Source: Bacteroidota bacterium (lineage in GTDB: Bacteria > Bacteroidota > Bacteroidia > Bacteroidales > UBA10428). Taken from it: a DNA stretch of 64,000 nt. Where the stretch lies: the NCBI GenBank assembly GCA_016699695.1, contig CP065006.1, positions 1,302,001 to 1,366,000 on the forward strand. The letters are read 5' to 3'. Numbering within the stretch: the first letter of the stretch is position 1; each line of letters starts with the position of its first letter. Both the position numbers and the translations under genes were made by a program. The notes beneath the pieces were generated by a model that made no database searches, was not told the DNA's origin, and saw only the letters and a program-made list of their open reading frames with translations. Shown one piece after another: positions 24,893-33,143 of the stretch.

Positions 24893-27736
24893 GTGGAAGA
24901 GAATAATCGCATACATGTTTACGGAGCCCGCGTTCATAATCTCAAAAACATCAATTTAAGCATACCGAGAGATAGTTTAACCGTGATTACCGGATTAAGC
25001 GGTAGCGGCAAATCATCGCTCGCTTTCGATACCCTTTATGCCGAAGGGCAGCGCCGATACATCGAAACACTTTCGGCTTATGCCCGGCAATTTCTTGGCA
25101 ACATGGAACGCCCCGATGTTGACAACATCACAGGTCTAAGTCCGGTGGTGAGCATCGAACAAAAAACCACCAATAAAAACCCACGCTCTACGGTGGGCAC
25201 CACTACCGAAATATACGATTACCTGCGCCTACTTTTTGCCCGCGCAGGTGAGGCCTATTCTTACAATACGGGCGAAAAAATGGTGAAGTATTCGGATGAT
25301 AAAATTCTATCGCTCATCAAGCAGGCTTATCAGAATAAAAAGGTCTACCTGTTGGCTCCCATGGTAAAAAATCGGAAAGGGCATTACAAAGAGCTTTTCG
25401 AACAAATACTTCGCAAAGGTTTTATGCATGTGCGGGTGGATGGAAAGATAGATGAGATAAGACACGGAATGCGGCTAGACCGTTATAAAAACCATAGCAT
25501 CGAAATGGTAATCGACAAACTGCAGATTGCCGACAACGAAGAAGATGGTAAGCGTTTGAAGAAATCGGTCGAAACTGCCATGCATCATGGAAAAGGCACC
25601 ATTATGCTGCAGGAAAAAGACAGCAAGGAGGCCCGTTACTTCAGCCGTCAGCTGATGTGCCCCACCACCGGCATTTCATACAACGAACCCGCTCCTCACA
25701 ATTTCTCTTTCAATTCGCCGCAGGGCGCCTGCCACACCTGCAACGGTCTGGGGAAAATAAGTGAGATTGATATCGATAAAATTATTCCTAATCGCAACCT
25801 GAGCATTAAAAAGGGCGCAATCGAACCCCTGGGACCCTATAAAAATTCACTCATTTTTTGGCAATTGGAATCCATTGCACAGAAATATCGTTTTAAGCTC
25901 GATGATCCCATCCAAAGTATATCGGACGATGCCTTGCAGGCCATATTGTATGGTACCGAAGAACCCCTGAAGCTGGAAAACACCCCATTGGGTACCTCGT
26001 CGAATTATTTCTTAAGTTTCGAAGGCGTCGTAAACTATGTAGCCAACATGCAAGCAGCGGGCGATAAGAGCGAAGCCGAACAACAATGGGCACAACAATT
26101 TGTAAAAAGGGTAAGCTGCCCCGATTGCCATGGCCGGCGATTAAACAAAGAGGCACTTCACTTTAAAATTCACGATAAAAACATAGCCGAACTTGCCGAA
26201 ATGGACATACGCGAACTTGCCGTCTGGCTAGATTCGGTAATGATTCACCTGAGCGACCGGCAAAAATCCATTGCTACGGAAATTATCAAAGAACTGCGCA
26301 CCCGGGTGCAATTTCTGCTGGATGTAGGCCTTAATTACCTCTCGTTGAATATGGCCTCACGTAACCTGTCAGGTGGCGAAAGCCAGCGTATCCGGCTGGC
26401 TACACAAATCGGCTCTCAACTGGTAAATGTACTTTACATACTCGACGAACCCAGCATTGGATTGCACCAACGCGATAACATCAAACTCATTCATACACTT
26501 AAAACCCTTCGCGATTCGGGGAATACCATTATTGTAGTAGAGCACGACAAAGACATGATGATGGCCTCGGATTATATACTCGATATGGGTCCCTTAGCCG
26601 GACGGCATGGAGGTGAGGTTGTTTTTGCGGGTCCGCCGGAGAGTTTGCTAAAAAGCAATGGTCTTACTGCCAAGTACCTAACCAATAAGTGCCATATTCC
26701 ACTTCCCCAGAAAAGAAGGTCCAACAACGGTAATTTTATTCACTTGAAAGGCTGCACGGGCAATAACCTTAAAAATGTAGATCTTGACCTACCACTGGGA
26801 CAGTTTATCTGCATTACGGGGGTATCGGGTAGCGGTAAGTCGAGTCTGATTAACGAAACTCTCTACCCGCTGCTAAGTCAATACCTGTACAATTCGAAAC
26901 AGGAACCCTTGCCCTATCAGTCGATCAAAGGATTGGAACACATCGACAAAGTGATCGACGTCGATCAGTCGCCACTGGGGCGAACACCACGATCGAACCC
27001 TGCCACCTATACCGGTGTATTTTCGGATATCCGCAGCCTGTTTGCCGAAACCCGCGAGGCCAAAATACGCAACTACAAACCGGGTCGCTTTTCCTTCAAT
27101 GTAAAAGGCGGACGATGCGAGACCTGCCAGGGAGCCGGGGTGCAGACCATAGAAATGAATTTTCTTCCTGATGTATATGTGGTGTGTAAAGATTGTGCAG
27201 GCAAACGTTATAACCGCGAAACCCTTGAAGTAAAATTCAAGGGTCGCAGCATCAGCGAAGTGCTCGATATGACCATAAATCAGGCGGTAGAATTCTTCGA
27301 TAGCATTCCTGCCATCATACGTAAAATAAAAACCCTGCAAAAAGTAGGCTTGGGATATATTACTCTGGGCCAACCCTCTACTACACTTTCAGGTGGAGAA
27401 AGTCAGCGGGTAAAACTTGCAGCCGAACTATCCAAACGCGATACCGGAAAAACCATCTACATACTCGACGAACCTACTACCGGGCTTCATTTCGAAGATA
27501 TCAGAGTGCTGCTCGAGGTGCTTTATCAGCTAGTCGACCATGGCAATACAGTGATAGTGATTGAACATAACCTCGATGTGATTAAGGTGGCCGACTACAT
27601 TATCGACATGGGAAAAGAAGGTGGCCGGGAAGGTGGTGAAATTCTTTGTGCCGGTACGCCTGAAGAAATAGCCGGCAATGCGCACAGTTATACAGCCCAA
27701 TTTCTGAAGAAAGAATTAGAAGAATGCAGAAGCTAA
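24893..27736 (+). CDS. uvrA: Excinuclease ABC subunit A
   Basis: A 947-residue UvrA, normal length. Both ATPase modules are complete: TGLSGSGKSSLAFDTLY and LSGGESQRIRLATQIG in the first, TGVSGSGKSSLINETLY and LSGGESQRVKLAAELS in the second. Zinc modules show CxxC pairs (CHTCNG; CETCQG...CKDCAG). It recognises DNA damage as a dimer with UvrB. The GTG start at 24893 directly follows the TAA of the transglycosylase gene, and AAGGAGAAGG just upstream is one of the few good ribosome sites in the window. uvrB and uvrC are not nearby. Confidence 0.98.
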   Translation: MEENNRIHVYGARVHNLKNINLSIPRDSLTVITGLSGSGKSSLAFDTLYAEGQRRYIETLSAYARQFLGNMERPDVDNITGLSPVVSIEQKTTNKNPRSTVGTTTEIYDYLRLLFARAGEAYSYNTGEKMVKYSDDKILSLIKQAYQNKKVYLLAPMVKNRKGHYKELFEQILRKGFMHVRVDGKIDEIRHGMRLDRYKNHSIEMVIDKLQIADNEEDGKRLKKSVETAMHHGKGTIMLQEKDSKEARYFSRQLMCPTTGISYNEPAPHNFSFNSPQGACHTCNGLGKISEIDIDKIIPNRNLSIKKGAIEPLGPYKNSLIFWQLESIAQKYRFKLDDPIQSISDDALQAILYGTEEPLKLENTPLGTSSNYFLSFEGVVNYVANMQAAGDKSEAEQQWAQQFVKRVSCPDCHGRRLNKEALHFKIHDKNIAELAEMDIRELAVWLDSVMIHLSDRQKSIATEIIKELRTRVQFLLDVGLNYLSLNMASRNLSGGESQRIRLATQIGSQLVNVLYILDEPSIGLHQRDNIKLIHTLKTLRDSGNTIIVVEHDKDMMMASDYILDMGPLAGRHGGEVVFAGPPESLLKSNGLTAKYLTNKCHIPLPQKRRSNNGNFIHLKGCTGNNLKNVDLDLPLGQFICITGVSGSGKSSLINETLYPLLSQYLYNSKQEPLPYQSIKGLEHIDKVIDVDQSPLGRTPRSNPATYTGVFSDIRSLFAETREAKIRNYKPGRFSFNVKGGRCETCQGAGVQTIEMNFLPDVYVVCKDCAGKRYNRETLEVKFKGRSISEVLDMTINQAVEFFDSIPAIIRKIKTLQKVGLGYITLGQPSTTLSGGESQRVKLAAELSKRDTGKTIYILDEPTTGLHFEDIRVLLEVLYQLVDHGNTVIVIEHNLDVIKVADYIIDMGKEGGREGGEILCAGTPEEIAGNAHSYTAQFLKKELEECRS

Positions 27737-27810
27737 TCAGTAAGTTGGGCCACTGATTTGAAAAAAGTCGCTTACTTTGTTATGAATACTGAGAAAAAAA
27801 AGGAACACCC

Positions 27811-28527
27811 ATGATTAATCCGAAAAGTGAAGAAAAAATAAGGCTGGCTTTTAAGCAAAAGGACTGGAACGAGATTAAAACCTACGACAGCTGGAAAATC
27901 TTTAAGATTATGTCGGAATTTGTGGAAGGCTTTGAAAAGCTCGCCCGCATCGGACCCTGCGTGTCGATATTTGGTTCGGCCCGCACAGAACCTGGAAGTA
28001 TCTATTATAAATTAGCAGAAGAAATTGCCTACGAGCTCACACAACACGGTTATGGTATTATCACAGGTGGTGGCCCTGGAATTATGGAGGCCGGAAACCT
28101 GGGTGCTAAAAGAGGCAAAGGCCGTTCGGTAGGTCTCAATATATCTTTGCCCTTCGAACAGGAACCTAACTTTTTCATCGACCACGATAAACTTATCACT
28201 TTCGATCACTTTTTTGTGCGGAAGACAATGTTTATGAAATATTCACAGGGCTTTATTGTTCTGCCAGGCGGATTTGGTACCCTCGATGAACTTTTTGAAT
28301 CGCTTACCCTGATTCAAACCGGAAAAATAGGTCGGTTTCCTATTATCCTGGTCGGAGTTCAATACTGGACGGGAATAGTAGAATGGATTAAAAACACCAT
28401 GCTTGGCGATGAAAAAAACATCAGCGAAGAAGACCTTGAATTGTTCTCGCTGGTGGACACAGCGCAGGAAGCCGTAGATGCCATTAATCAGTTTTACTCG
28501 AAATACCTACTCAGTCCAAACTTTTAA
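27811..28527 (+). CDS. LOG-family (TIGR00730) nucleotide 5'-monophosphate phosphoribohydrolase-like protein
   Basis: A 238-residue Rossmann-fold protein. The two hallmark motifs are seen: GGGPGIMEAGNLGA (with the Arg of KRGKGRSVGL) and PGGFGTLDELFESLTLIQTGK. The family (often mis-called lysine decarboxylase) removes the base from N6-modified AMP to release cytokinin-like bases, or acts on other nucleotides such as AMP/PpnN-type. The actual substrate here is unknown. Single gene between uvrA and an envelope locus. Confidence 0.9.
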   Translation: MINPKSEEKIRLAFKQKDWNEIKTYDSWKIFKIMSEFVEGFEKLARIGPCVSIFGSARTEPGSIYYKLAEEIAYELTQHGYGIITGGGPGIMEAGNLGAKRGKGRSVGLNISLPFEQEPNFFIDHDKLITFDHFFVRKTMFMKYSQGFIVLPGGFGTLDELFESLTLIQTGKIGRFPIILVGVQYWTGIVEWIKNTMLGDEKNISEEDLELFSLVDTAQEAVDAINQFYSKYLLSPNF

Positions 28528-28660
28528 AAAAAAGAAATTAACAACCTTAGTGCGCTGTATTACTGTATTTTAAATGGTTTTTGGAAAGAAATAGCGATGT
28601 AGAAATTTTTATTCTCTTCGATTAATGCTTATTTTTAGTAGGTTCTAATACAAAAGCCTG

Positions 28661-29974
28661 ATGTTAAGATTGTTTGCATTGTTTGCAAATTTACTTATTG
28701 CGCTCATACTTAAGCTTGGTTTTACCGACGACATTGGTATTACCAGCGAAGTGCCTACGCAGGTAGTGGCAGGCAGCAGTTTTGAAGTAAAAGTGACTAT
28801 TAAAAAAGGAGAACTCGCTTCTTTTTCCCGCCTTCTTCAAACAATGCCGGCGGGCCTTACTGCCACTTCAGTAGAAACTGCAAATGCCGATTTCAGCTTT
28901 GACGATAAAAAGGCTCGCTTTATCTGGATGAATATGCCCAGCGAGAAAGAAATTATGGTATCGTATACCATCAAAGTAGACCCCCGACTGAAAGGGCAGT
29001 TCAGCATTGCCAGCAAATTCTCGTACATCGCAGACAATGAGCGCCGCACTGTTACCAGCCAGAGTGGTGAAATAACCATACTACCCTCACCTACTACCGA
29101 TCCATCGCTGATAGTTGATATTAACGATTACGAGCTCCTTGTAATTCCCTATATTCCGGTTTCCGGCTCCGAGCCTCAAATAGCTTGTATCAGGCAAGCA
29201 CCTGTGCCTTCGCCCGATGGAAAAGGATACATCGTGAATATTCTTGTGAGCAAGGAAAGAAAAGAAAAATTTGCAAAAATTGAAGAAACCATTCCCGAAG
29301 GATACAAAGCCGAAGCAGTAAATGAGCGTGATGCCATCTTCACTTTTAAGAAAAACACAGCCAAATACCTGTGGATGAACCTTCCGGCATCTTCCTTCTT
29401 TTTAGTCTCTTACAAACTGGTACCGACGGGAATGGGAACTAAAAAAGCCCCGACCCTGCAAGGTACATTTTCTTACCTCGAAGAGGCTAAAACCATTACC
29501 ATCAATATTCAGCAAACTCCCCAGGATTTGGCACAGGTAAAAAGCTCCGAAGACCTGAATTTACTCATTCAAAACATTGGCGCCGCAAGCCTGGCCTATG
29601 GGCAAACAGATGGTGTGAGCAAACATATACCTGTGACCAACCAAAAGGAACCAAAGTCGAATAAAAAAACCATGCTCGAACCCGAAGAGGGAATCTATTA
29701 TCGCGTGCAACTGGCTGCAGGCCATAGTCCGGTGAACGTGAAAAGGTATTTTAAATCCTACAAACTCGAGAAGGAGGTAAGGCACGAATACCACGAAGGT
29801 TGGTATAAATACTCGGTAGGTTCGTTCCCCGAATACAAAGTGGCCCGCGACTACCGCGAACAAATTTGGAACTCAACTACTCTCGACGATGCATTTGTTT
29901 CAGCTTACAATAATGGTACTCGTATTACCGTGCAGGAAGCTTTGATGATTTCGAACCAGCGATGGTATAAATAA
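28661..29974 (+). CDS. Envelope protein with two DUF11-like repeats and a C-terminal SPOR-like domain
   Basis: A 437-residue protein with an N-terminal hydrophobic segment (1-21). Two similar beta domains of about 125 residues follow, each with the pattern PAGLTA / PEGYKA, a DxxFxFxxxxAxxxWMNxP core and VSYxI/VSYKL. A Lys-rich linker (~315-340) leads to a C-terminal domain of ~80 residues beginning YYRVQLAAGHSPVN and running through KYSVGSFPEYKVARDYREQI, which has the SPOR-type repeat and could bind denuded peptidoglycan. The gene is 17 bp before a barrel protein with calcium-binding repeats, so the two likely form one envelope unit. Function is inferred only from domains. Confidence 0.75.
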   Translation: MLRLFALFANLLIALILKLGFTDDIGITSEVPTQVVAGSSFEVKVTIKKGELASFSRLLQTMPAGLTATSVETANADFSFDDKKARFIWMNMPSEKEIMVSYTIKVDPRLKGQFSIASKFSYIADNERRTVTSQSGEITILPSPTTDPSLIVDINDYELLVIPYIPVSGSEPQIACIRQAPVPSPDGKGYIVNILVSKERKEKFAKIEETIPEGYKAEAVNERDAIFTFKKNTAKYLWMNLPASSFFLVSYKLVPTGMGTKKAPTLQGTFSYLEEAKTITINIQQTPQDLAQVKSSEDLNLLIQNIGAASLAYGQTDGVSKHIPVTNQKEPKSNKKTMLEPEEGIYYRVQLAAGHSPVNVKRYFKSYKLEKEVRHEYHEGWYKYSVGSFPEYKVARDYREQIWNSTTLDDAFVSAYNNGTRITVQEALMISNQRWYK

Positions 29975-29991
29975 GGAAACGGAGAATTCGA

Positions 29992-31380
29992 GTGAATACA
30001 AATAGAACTATGTCCAGGATCAGAAATAGCTTCAAAAACCTCGTGCTGCTATTAAGCCTTTGCAGCATGCCTCTCTTTGCTCAGGATCCGGGCGATATTG
30101 AGAATTTACTGGTGCAGGAAGTCGAAAACTGGAACCCGGTTTACAAACCTGTCATTGGTATTGGTGGAGGTAGCTTTAACTTTTTCGGAGACATTCAAAA
30201 CAGCGGTCAAACCATTTTAAACGGCGACCCTGGCTTTTCGGTAAATGTGGCCACTTACCTCGACAACCGCCATTTTTTCCGCGGAGACTTTTACGTGCTT
30301 GGAGGGTCACTCTCTGGCAATCAACGCTCCTATACCGACACTTTGCTTAATTTTAATTTCCATTCGTCGACTTATATTTTTGGGTTCAATGTAAACTACG
30401 ATTTTGACCATTTTATTTCGCCTCAGAAACGCCTTAGGCCATTTGTTTCGCTTGGATTGGAAATGGTTACCTTCGATTCGAAAACCGATCAACTGGCGCT
30501 TATCGAGGGCGCAGAAATACCTTATCACTATTGGACCGATGGATCTATCCGCCGCGAATCGCAACTTGTAAACCCCAATGCCGAACTGCTACGTCGCGAT
30601 TTTGTCTATGAAACAAACGTAAAAGACATCGATTTTGGCTACAACGAATATGCTTCCTATTCCATCGCCATTCCTCTGGAAGCAGGGCTCGATTTTCAGG
30701 TAACCAACCGGCTTATGTTTCGCGTAAGCAGCTCATTGCATTATACACTTAATGACGAAATTGACCATGTGAGCCATAAAAACACACAAGGAATCATTGG
30801 CGATCAACAATCCGACTTTTTCACTTTCACCCAATTTTCGATACACCTCGACTTATTTTCCAGCGCAAAAATGCTCAAATGGGAGAAGGTGTTTGCCGAA
30901 CTCGAATTCGACAATACCCTTATGGGCGACGAAGATGGGGATGGCTGGTTCGATGCCATAGATCAATGCCCCGGAACACCCTGGGGGGTAAAAACAGATA
31001 CCCTTGGTTGCCCCATTGACAGTGATCTCGACCGCATACCTGATTACCTCGATGACGAGTCCTATTCGCAGTATGGAGCCATGGTCGATGAAAGAGGTGT
31101 GGCTATGTCGGACGAAGATGTAGTTGCATCGCTGGATATGTCGAAGGCTGTAGCCCGCAAAGATATTGCCATGTATGTGCGAACTCCTGCCTCATACAGC
31201 AATTACAAAAAGGCCGGCGCCAAAGAAATTCCTCAGAAATTTTTAAAGGTTGATAAAGACCAGGACGGGTATATTTCTTTCGATGAAATGATGAATACCG
31301 TGGATGCTTATTTCGATTTCGAAACGGATTTTTCGACCAAGGATATTTATGAGCTGAACGATTTCTTCTTCGCACAATAG
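29992..31380 (+). CDS. Outer-membrane barrel protein with TSP3 and EF-hand repeats
   Basis: A 462-residue protein; GTG start at 29992 or ATG at 30010 (MSRIRNSF), both giving a signal peptide ending PLFAQ. Residues ~45-300 are barrel-like beta strands. A thrombospondin type 3 calcium repeat follows (DEDGDGWFDAIDQCPGTP, DSDLDRIPDYLDD), and an EF-hand near the end (DKDQDGYISFDEM). The order barrel-TSP3 resembles OmpA-like proteins, but the OmpA peptidoglycan-binding domain is missing and an EF-hand stands in its place. The upstream gene supplies a SPOR-like domain, which may be the missing peptidoglycan contact. Confidence 0.85.
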   Translation: MNTNRTMSRIRNSFKNLVLLLSLCSMPLFAQDPGDIENLLVQEVENWNPVYKPVIGIGGGSFNFFGDIQNSGQTILNGDPGFSVNVATYLDNRHFFRGDFYVLGGSLSGNQRSYTDTLLNFNFHSSTYIFGFNVNYDFDHFISPQKRLRPFVSLGLEMVTFDSKTDQLALIEGAEIPYHYWTDGSIRRESQLVNPNAELLRRDFVYETNVKDIDFGYNEYASYSIAIPLEAGLDFQVTNRLMFRVSSSLHYTLNDEIDHVSHKNTQGIIGDQQSDFFTFTQFSIHLDLFSSAKMLKWEKVFAELEFDNTLMGDEDGDGWFDAIDQCPGTPWGVKTDTLGCPIDSDLDRIPDYLDDESYSQYGAMVDERGVAMSDEDVVASLDMSKAVARKDIAMYVRTPASYSNYKKAGAKEIPQKFLKVDKDQDGYISFDEMMNTVDAYFDFETDFSTKDIYELNDFFFAQ

Positions 31381-31425
31381 CAAGCTTAGAAATTCTTCGA
31401 AACTACAGACAGAAACATTTCAAGC

Positions 31426-31875
31426 CTAGAGCTTCCTGAGGCGATCTTCAACCCTCTTCGTATCGCGCTTTTTAATGTCTTCGCGCTTGTCGTATTCCTT
31501 TTTACCCTTTGCCAGTGCAATGTTTACTTTTGCATATCCTGTTTCGGCGATAAATACACGGGTTGCTACAATGGTAAGCCCTCTTTCCTTGACCTTACGC
31601 TCGAGTTTTTTGAGCTCGGTGCGGTTTAAAAGCAGTTTTCGTTCCTGTTGGGGATCGTGATTCATGTAACCCCGGTTTGCATATTCCGAAATAGTCATAT
31701 TCCGAAGCCAGAGTTCATTTCCCCGGAAAGAGCAGAAACAGTCGGCCATATTGGCTTTACCGAGCCTTAAGCTTTTTATCTCGGTACCCGAAAGCACAAT
31801 GCCCGCCGTATACTTTTCGATAAACTCGTAATCGTGTGCTGCCTTTTTATTTCGAATTTCAATTTTGTTTGCCAT
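31426..31875 (-). CDS. smpB: SsrA-binding protein
   Basis: A 149-residue SmpB starting at the ATG at 31875 (MANKIEIRNKKAAHDYEF); the longer open frame upstream is not needed. Typical segments are GIVLSGTEIKSLR, NMTISEYANRGY and LLLNRTELKKL, and the basic tail KKEYDKREDIKKRD that enters the ribosome decoding path. It works with tmRNA in trans-translation. A -33/-7 promoter with 20-nt spacing lies at 31900-31929. It is divergent from miaA. Confidence 0.97.
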   Translation of the reverse strand: MANKIEIRNKKAAHDYEFIEKYTAGIVLSGTEIKSLRLGKANMADCFCSFRGNELWLRNMTISEYANRGYMNHDPQQERKLLLNRTELKKLERKVKERGLTIVATRVFIAETGYAKVNIALAKGKKEYDKREDIKKRDTKRVEDRLRKL

Positions 31876-31899
31876 CTTGCACCTTCCAATAAGGATTTG

Positions 31900-31929
31900 C
31901 AAAGTAAGGGTATTTTTACAATTATTCAA
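31900..31929 (-). promoter_or_regulatory. smpB promoter
   Basis: On the minus strand TTG (31929-31927), 20 nt, then TACTTTG (31906-31900), one base short of TAnnTTTG. Its position, about 25 bases before the smpB ATG, is as expected. Confidence 0.5.
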
Positions 31930-31940
31930 TACAGAATAGC

Positions 31941-32864
31941 ATGCTGGCAGAGAAGCATAACCTGGTAGTGGTTTTAGGCCCAACCGCCACGGGTAAAACC
32001 CGATTAGCAGCGCTGCTCGCCCATGCCATCGGCGCCGAAATAATCAGTGCCGATTCGAGGCAGGTTTATCGCGATATGAACCTCGGAACCGGTAAAGATT
32101 ACGAGGACTATTGTGTCGAAGGAAAGACCATTGCTTGTCACCTGGTCGATATCCATCCGGCAGGGTATAAATACAATGTGTTCGAATTTCAGAAAGACTT
32201 TTTCCATTGCTTCGAAGAAATTCAGCAACGAAAGAAAAAAGTTATTCTTTGCGGAGGTACCGGCATGTACCTCGAATCGGTGACAAAAGCCTACCAGCTT
32301 ATCAGTGTGCCTGTAAATAACAGCCTCCGGGAAAAGCTGAAGGACAAAAGTCTTGCGGAACTCGAAAACATACTGGCATCGTATAAAAAATTGCACAATA
32401 AAACCGATACCGACACTGTAAAAAGGGCCATCAGGGCCATCGAAATCGAAGAGTATTATTTGCTGTACCCTCCGGCAGAAAAAAAAATGCCAGAAATAAA
32501 ACCCGTTTACCTTGGCATACAGTTCGACCGTGAAGAGCGTCGCCGCCGGATTTCAACACGGCTGCACAGAAGACTTGAAGAGGGACTGGTGGATGAGGTA
32601 CAAAGACTGCTTAACCAGGGCATCGCCCCGGAAGACCTTATTTATTATGGCCTCGAATACAAATACATTACTCAACACCTGTTAGGTCACCTAAGCTTTT
32701 CAGACATGACAAGCCAACTCGAAACCGCCATCCACCAATTTGCCAAGCGGCAGATGACCTGGTTCAGAAAAATGGAACGCGAGGGTGTGAATATACACTG
32801 GATTGACGGGATGCTTTCGGAGGAAGAAAAAATACAGGAAGCCCTTCGGGTGATTGAAGGTTGA
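31941..32864 (+). CDS. miaA: tRNA dimethylallyltransferase
   Basis: A 307-residue MiaA. P-loop LGPTATGKTRLA (near 13-24), ISADSRQVYRDMNLGTGK, FCGGTG-like LCGGTGMYLESV, and the tRNA-contacting GLEYKYI and KRQMTWFRK are present. It transfers a dimethylallyl group to N6 of A37 in tRNAs reading UNN codons. It marks the last recognised core gene before the accessory region. Confidence 0.97.
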   Translation: MLAEKHNLVVVLGPTATGKTRLAALLAHAIGAEIISADSRQVYRDMNLGTGKDYEDYCVEGKTIACHLVDIHPAGYKYNVFEFQKDFFHCFEEIQQRKKKVILCGGTGMYLESVTKAYQLISVPVNNSLREKLKDKSLAELENILASYKKLHNKTDTDTVKRAIRAIEIEEYYLLYPPAEKKMPEIKPVYLGIQFDREERRRRISTRLHRRLEEGLVDEVQRLLNQGIAPEDLIYYGLEYKYITQHLLGHLSFSDMTSQLETAIHQFAKRQMTWFRKMEREGVNIHWIDGMLSEEEKIQEALRVIEG

Positions 32865-33082
32865 TTTAGTGATACATATTTGCCCTACCACCACTAATTG
32901 GTTTGTAGTTAAATAAAAAATAATTTTGGCTTACTCAGGCTAAATAAAATTCTCTGCTAGCCCAACAAAAACCGTTTACGTAAAACCAAGTCAAAGGCTC
33001 TCAAAAAACTAGGCTGACGAGCATATGAAAATGATTTGCAAACTCAACCAAATACTGCTATAACCCATTTCTTGTGAATTAA

Positions 33083-33120
33083 AATGGGCAATACTCTATT
33101 AATAGAAAGTATTGCCCATT
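33083..33120 (-). terminator. Terminator of the protease gene
   Basis: Perfect 13-bp stem AATGGGCAATACT / AGTATTGCCCATT with a 12-base loop, followed on the minus strand by TTTTAATT. It lies 24 bases past the stop of the gene at 33144. Confidence 0.88.
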
Positions 33121-33143
33121 CATTTCTCTTGAAGTAGGATGGG

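Noticed and set aside
31876..31983. N-terminal extension of smpB (36 extra codons)
   Set aside because: SmpB proteins start at the MANK-type Met; the extension overlaps the smpB promoter and the miaA start.
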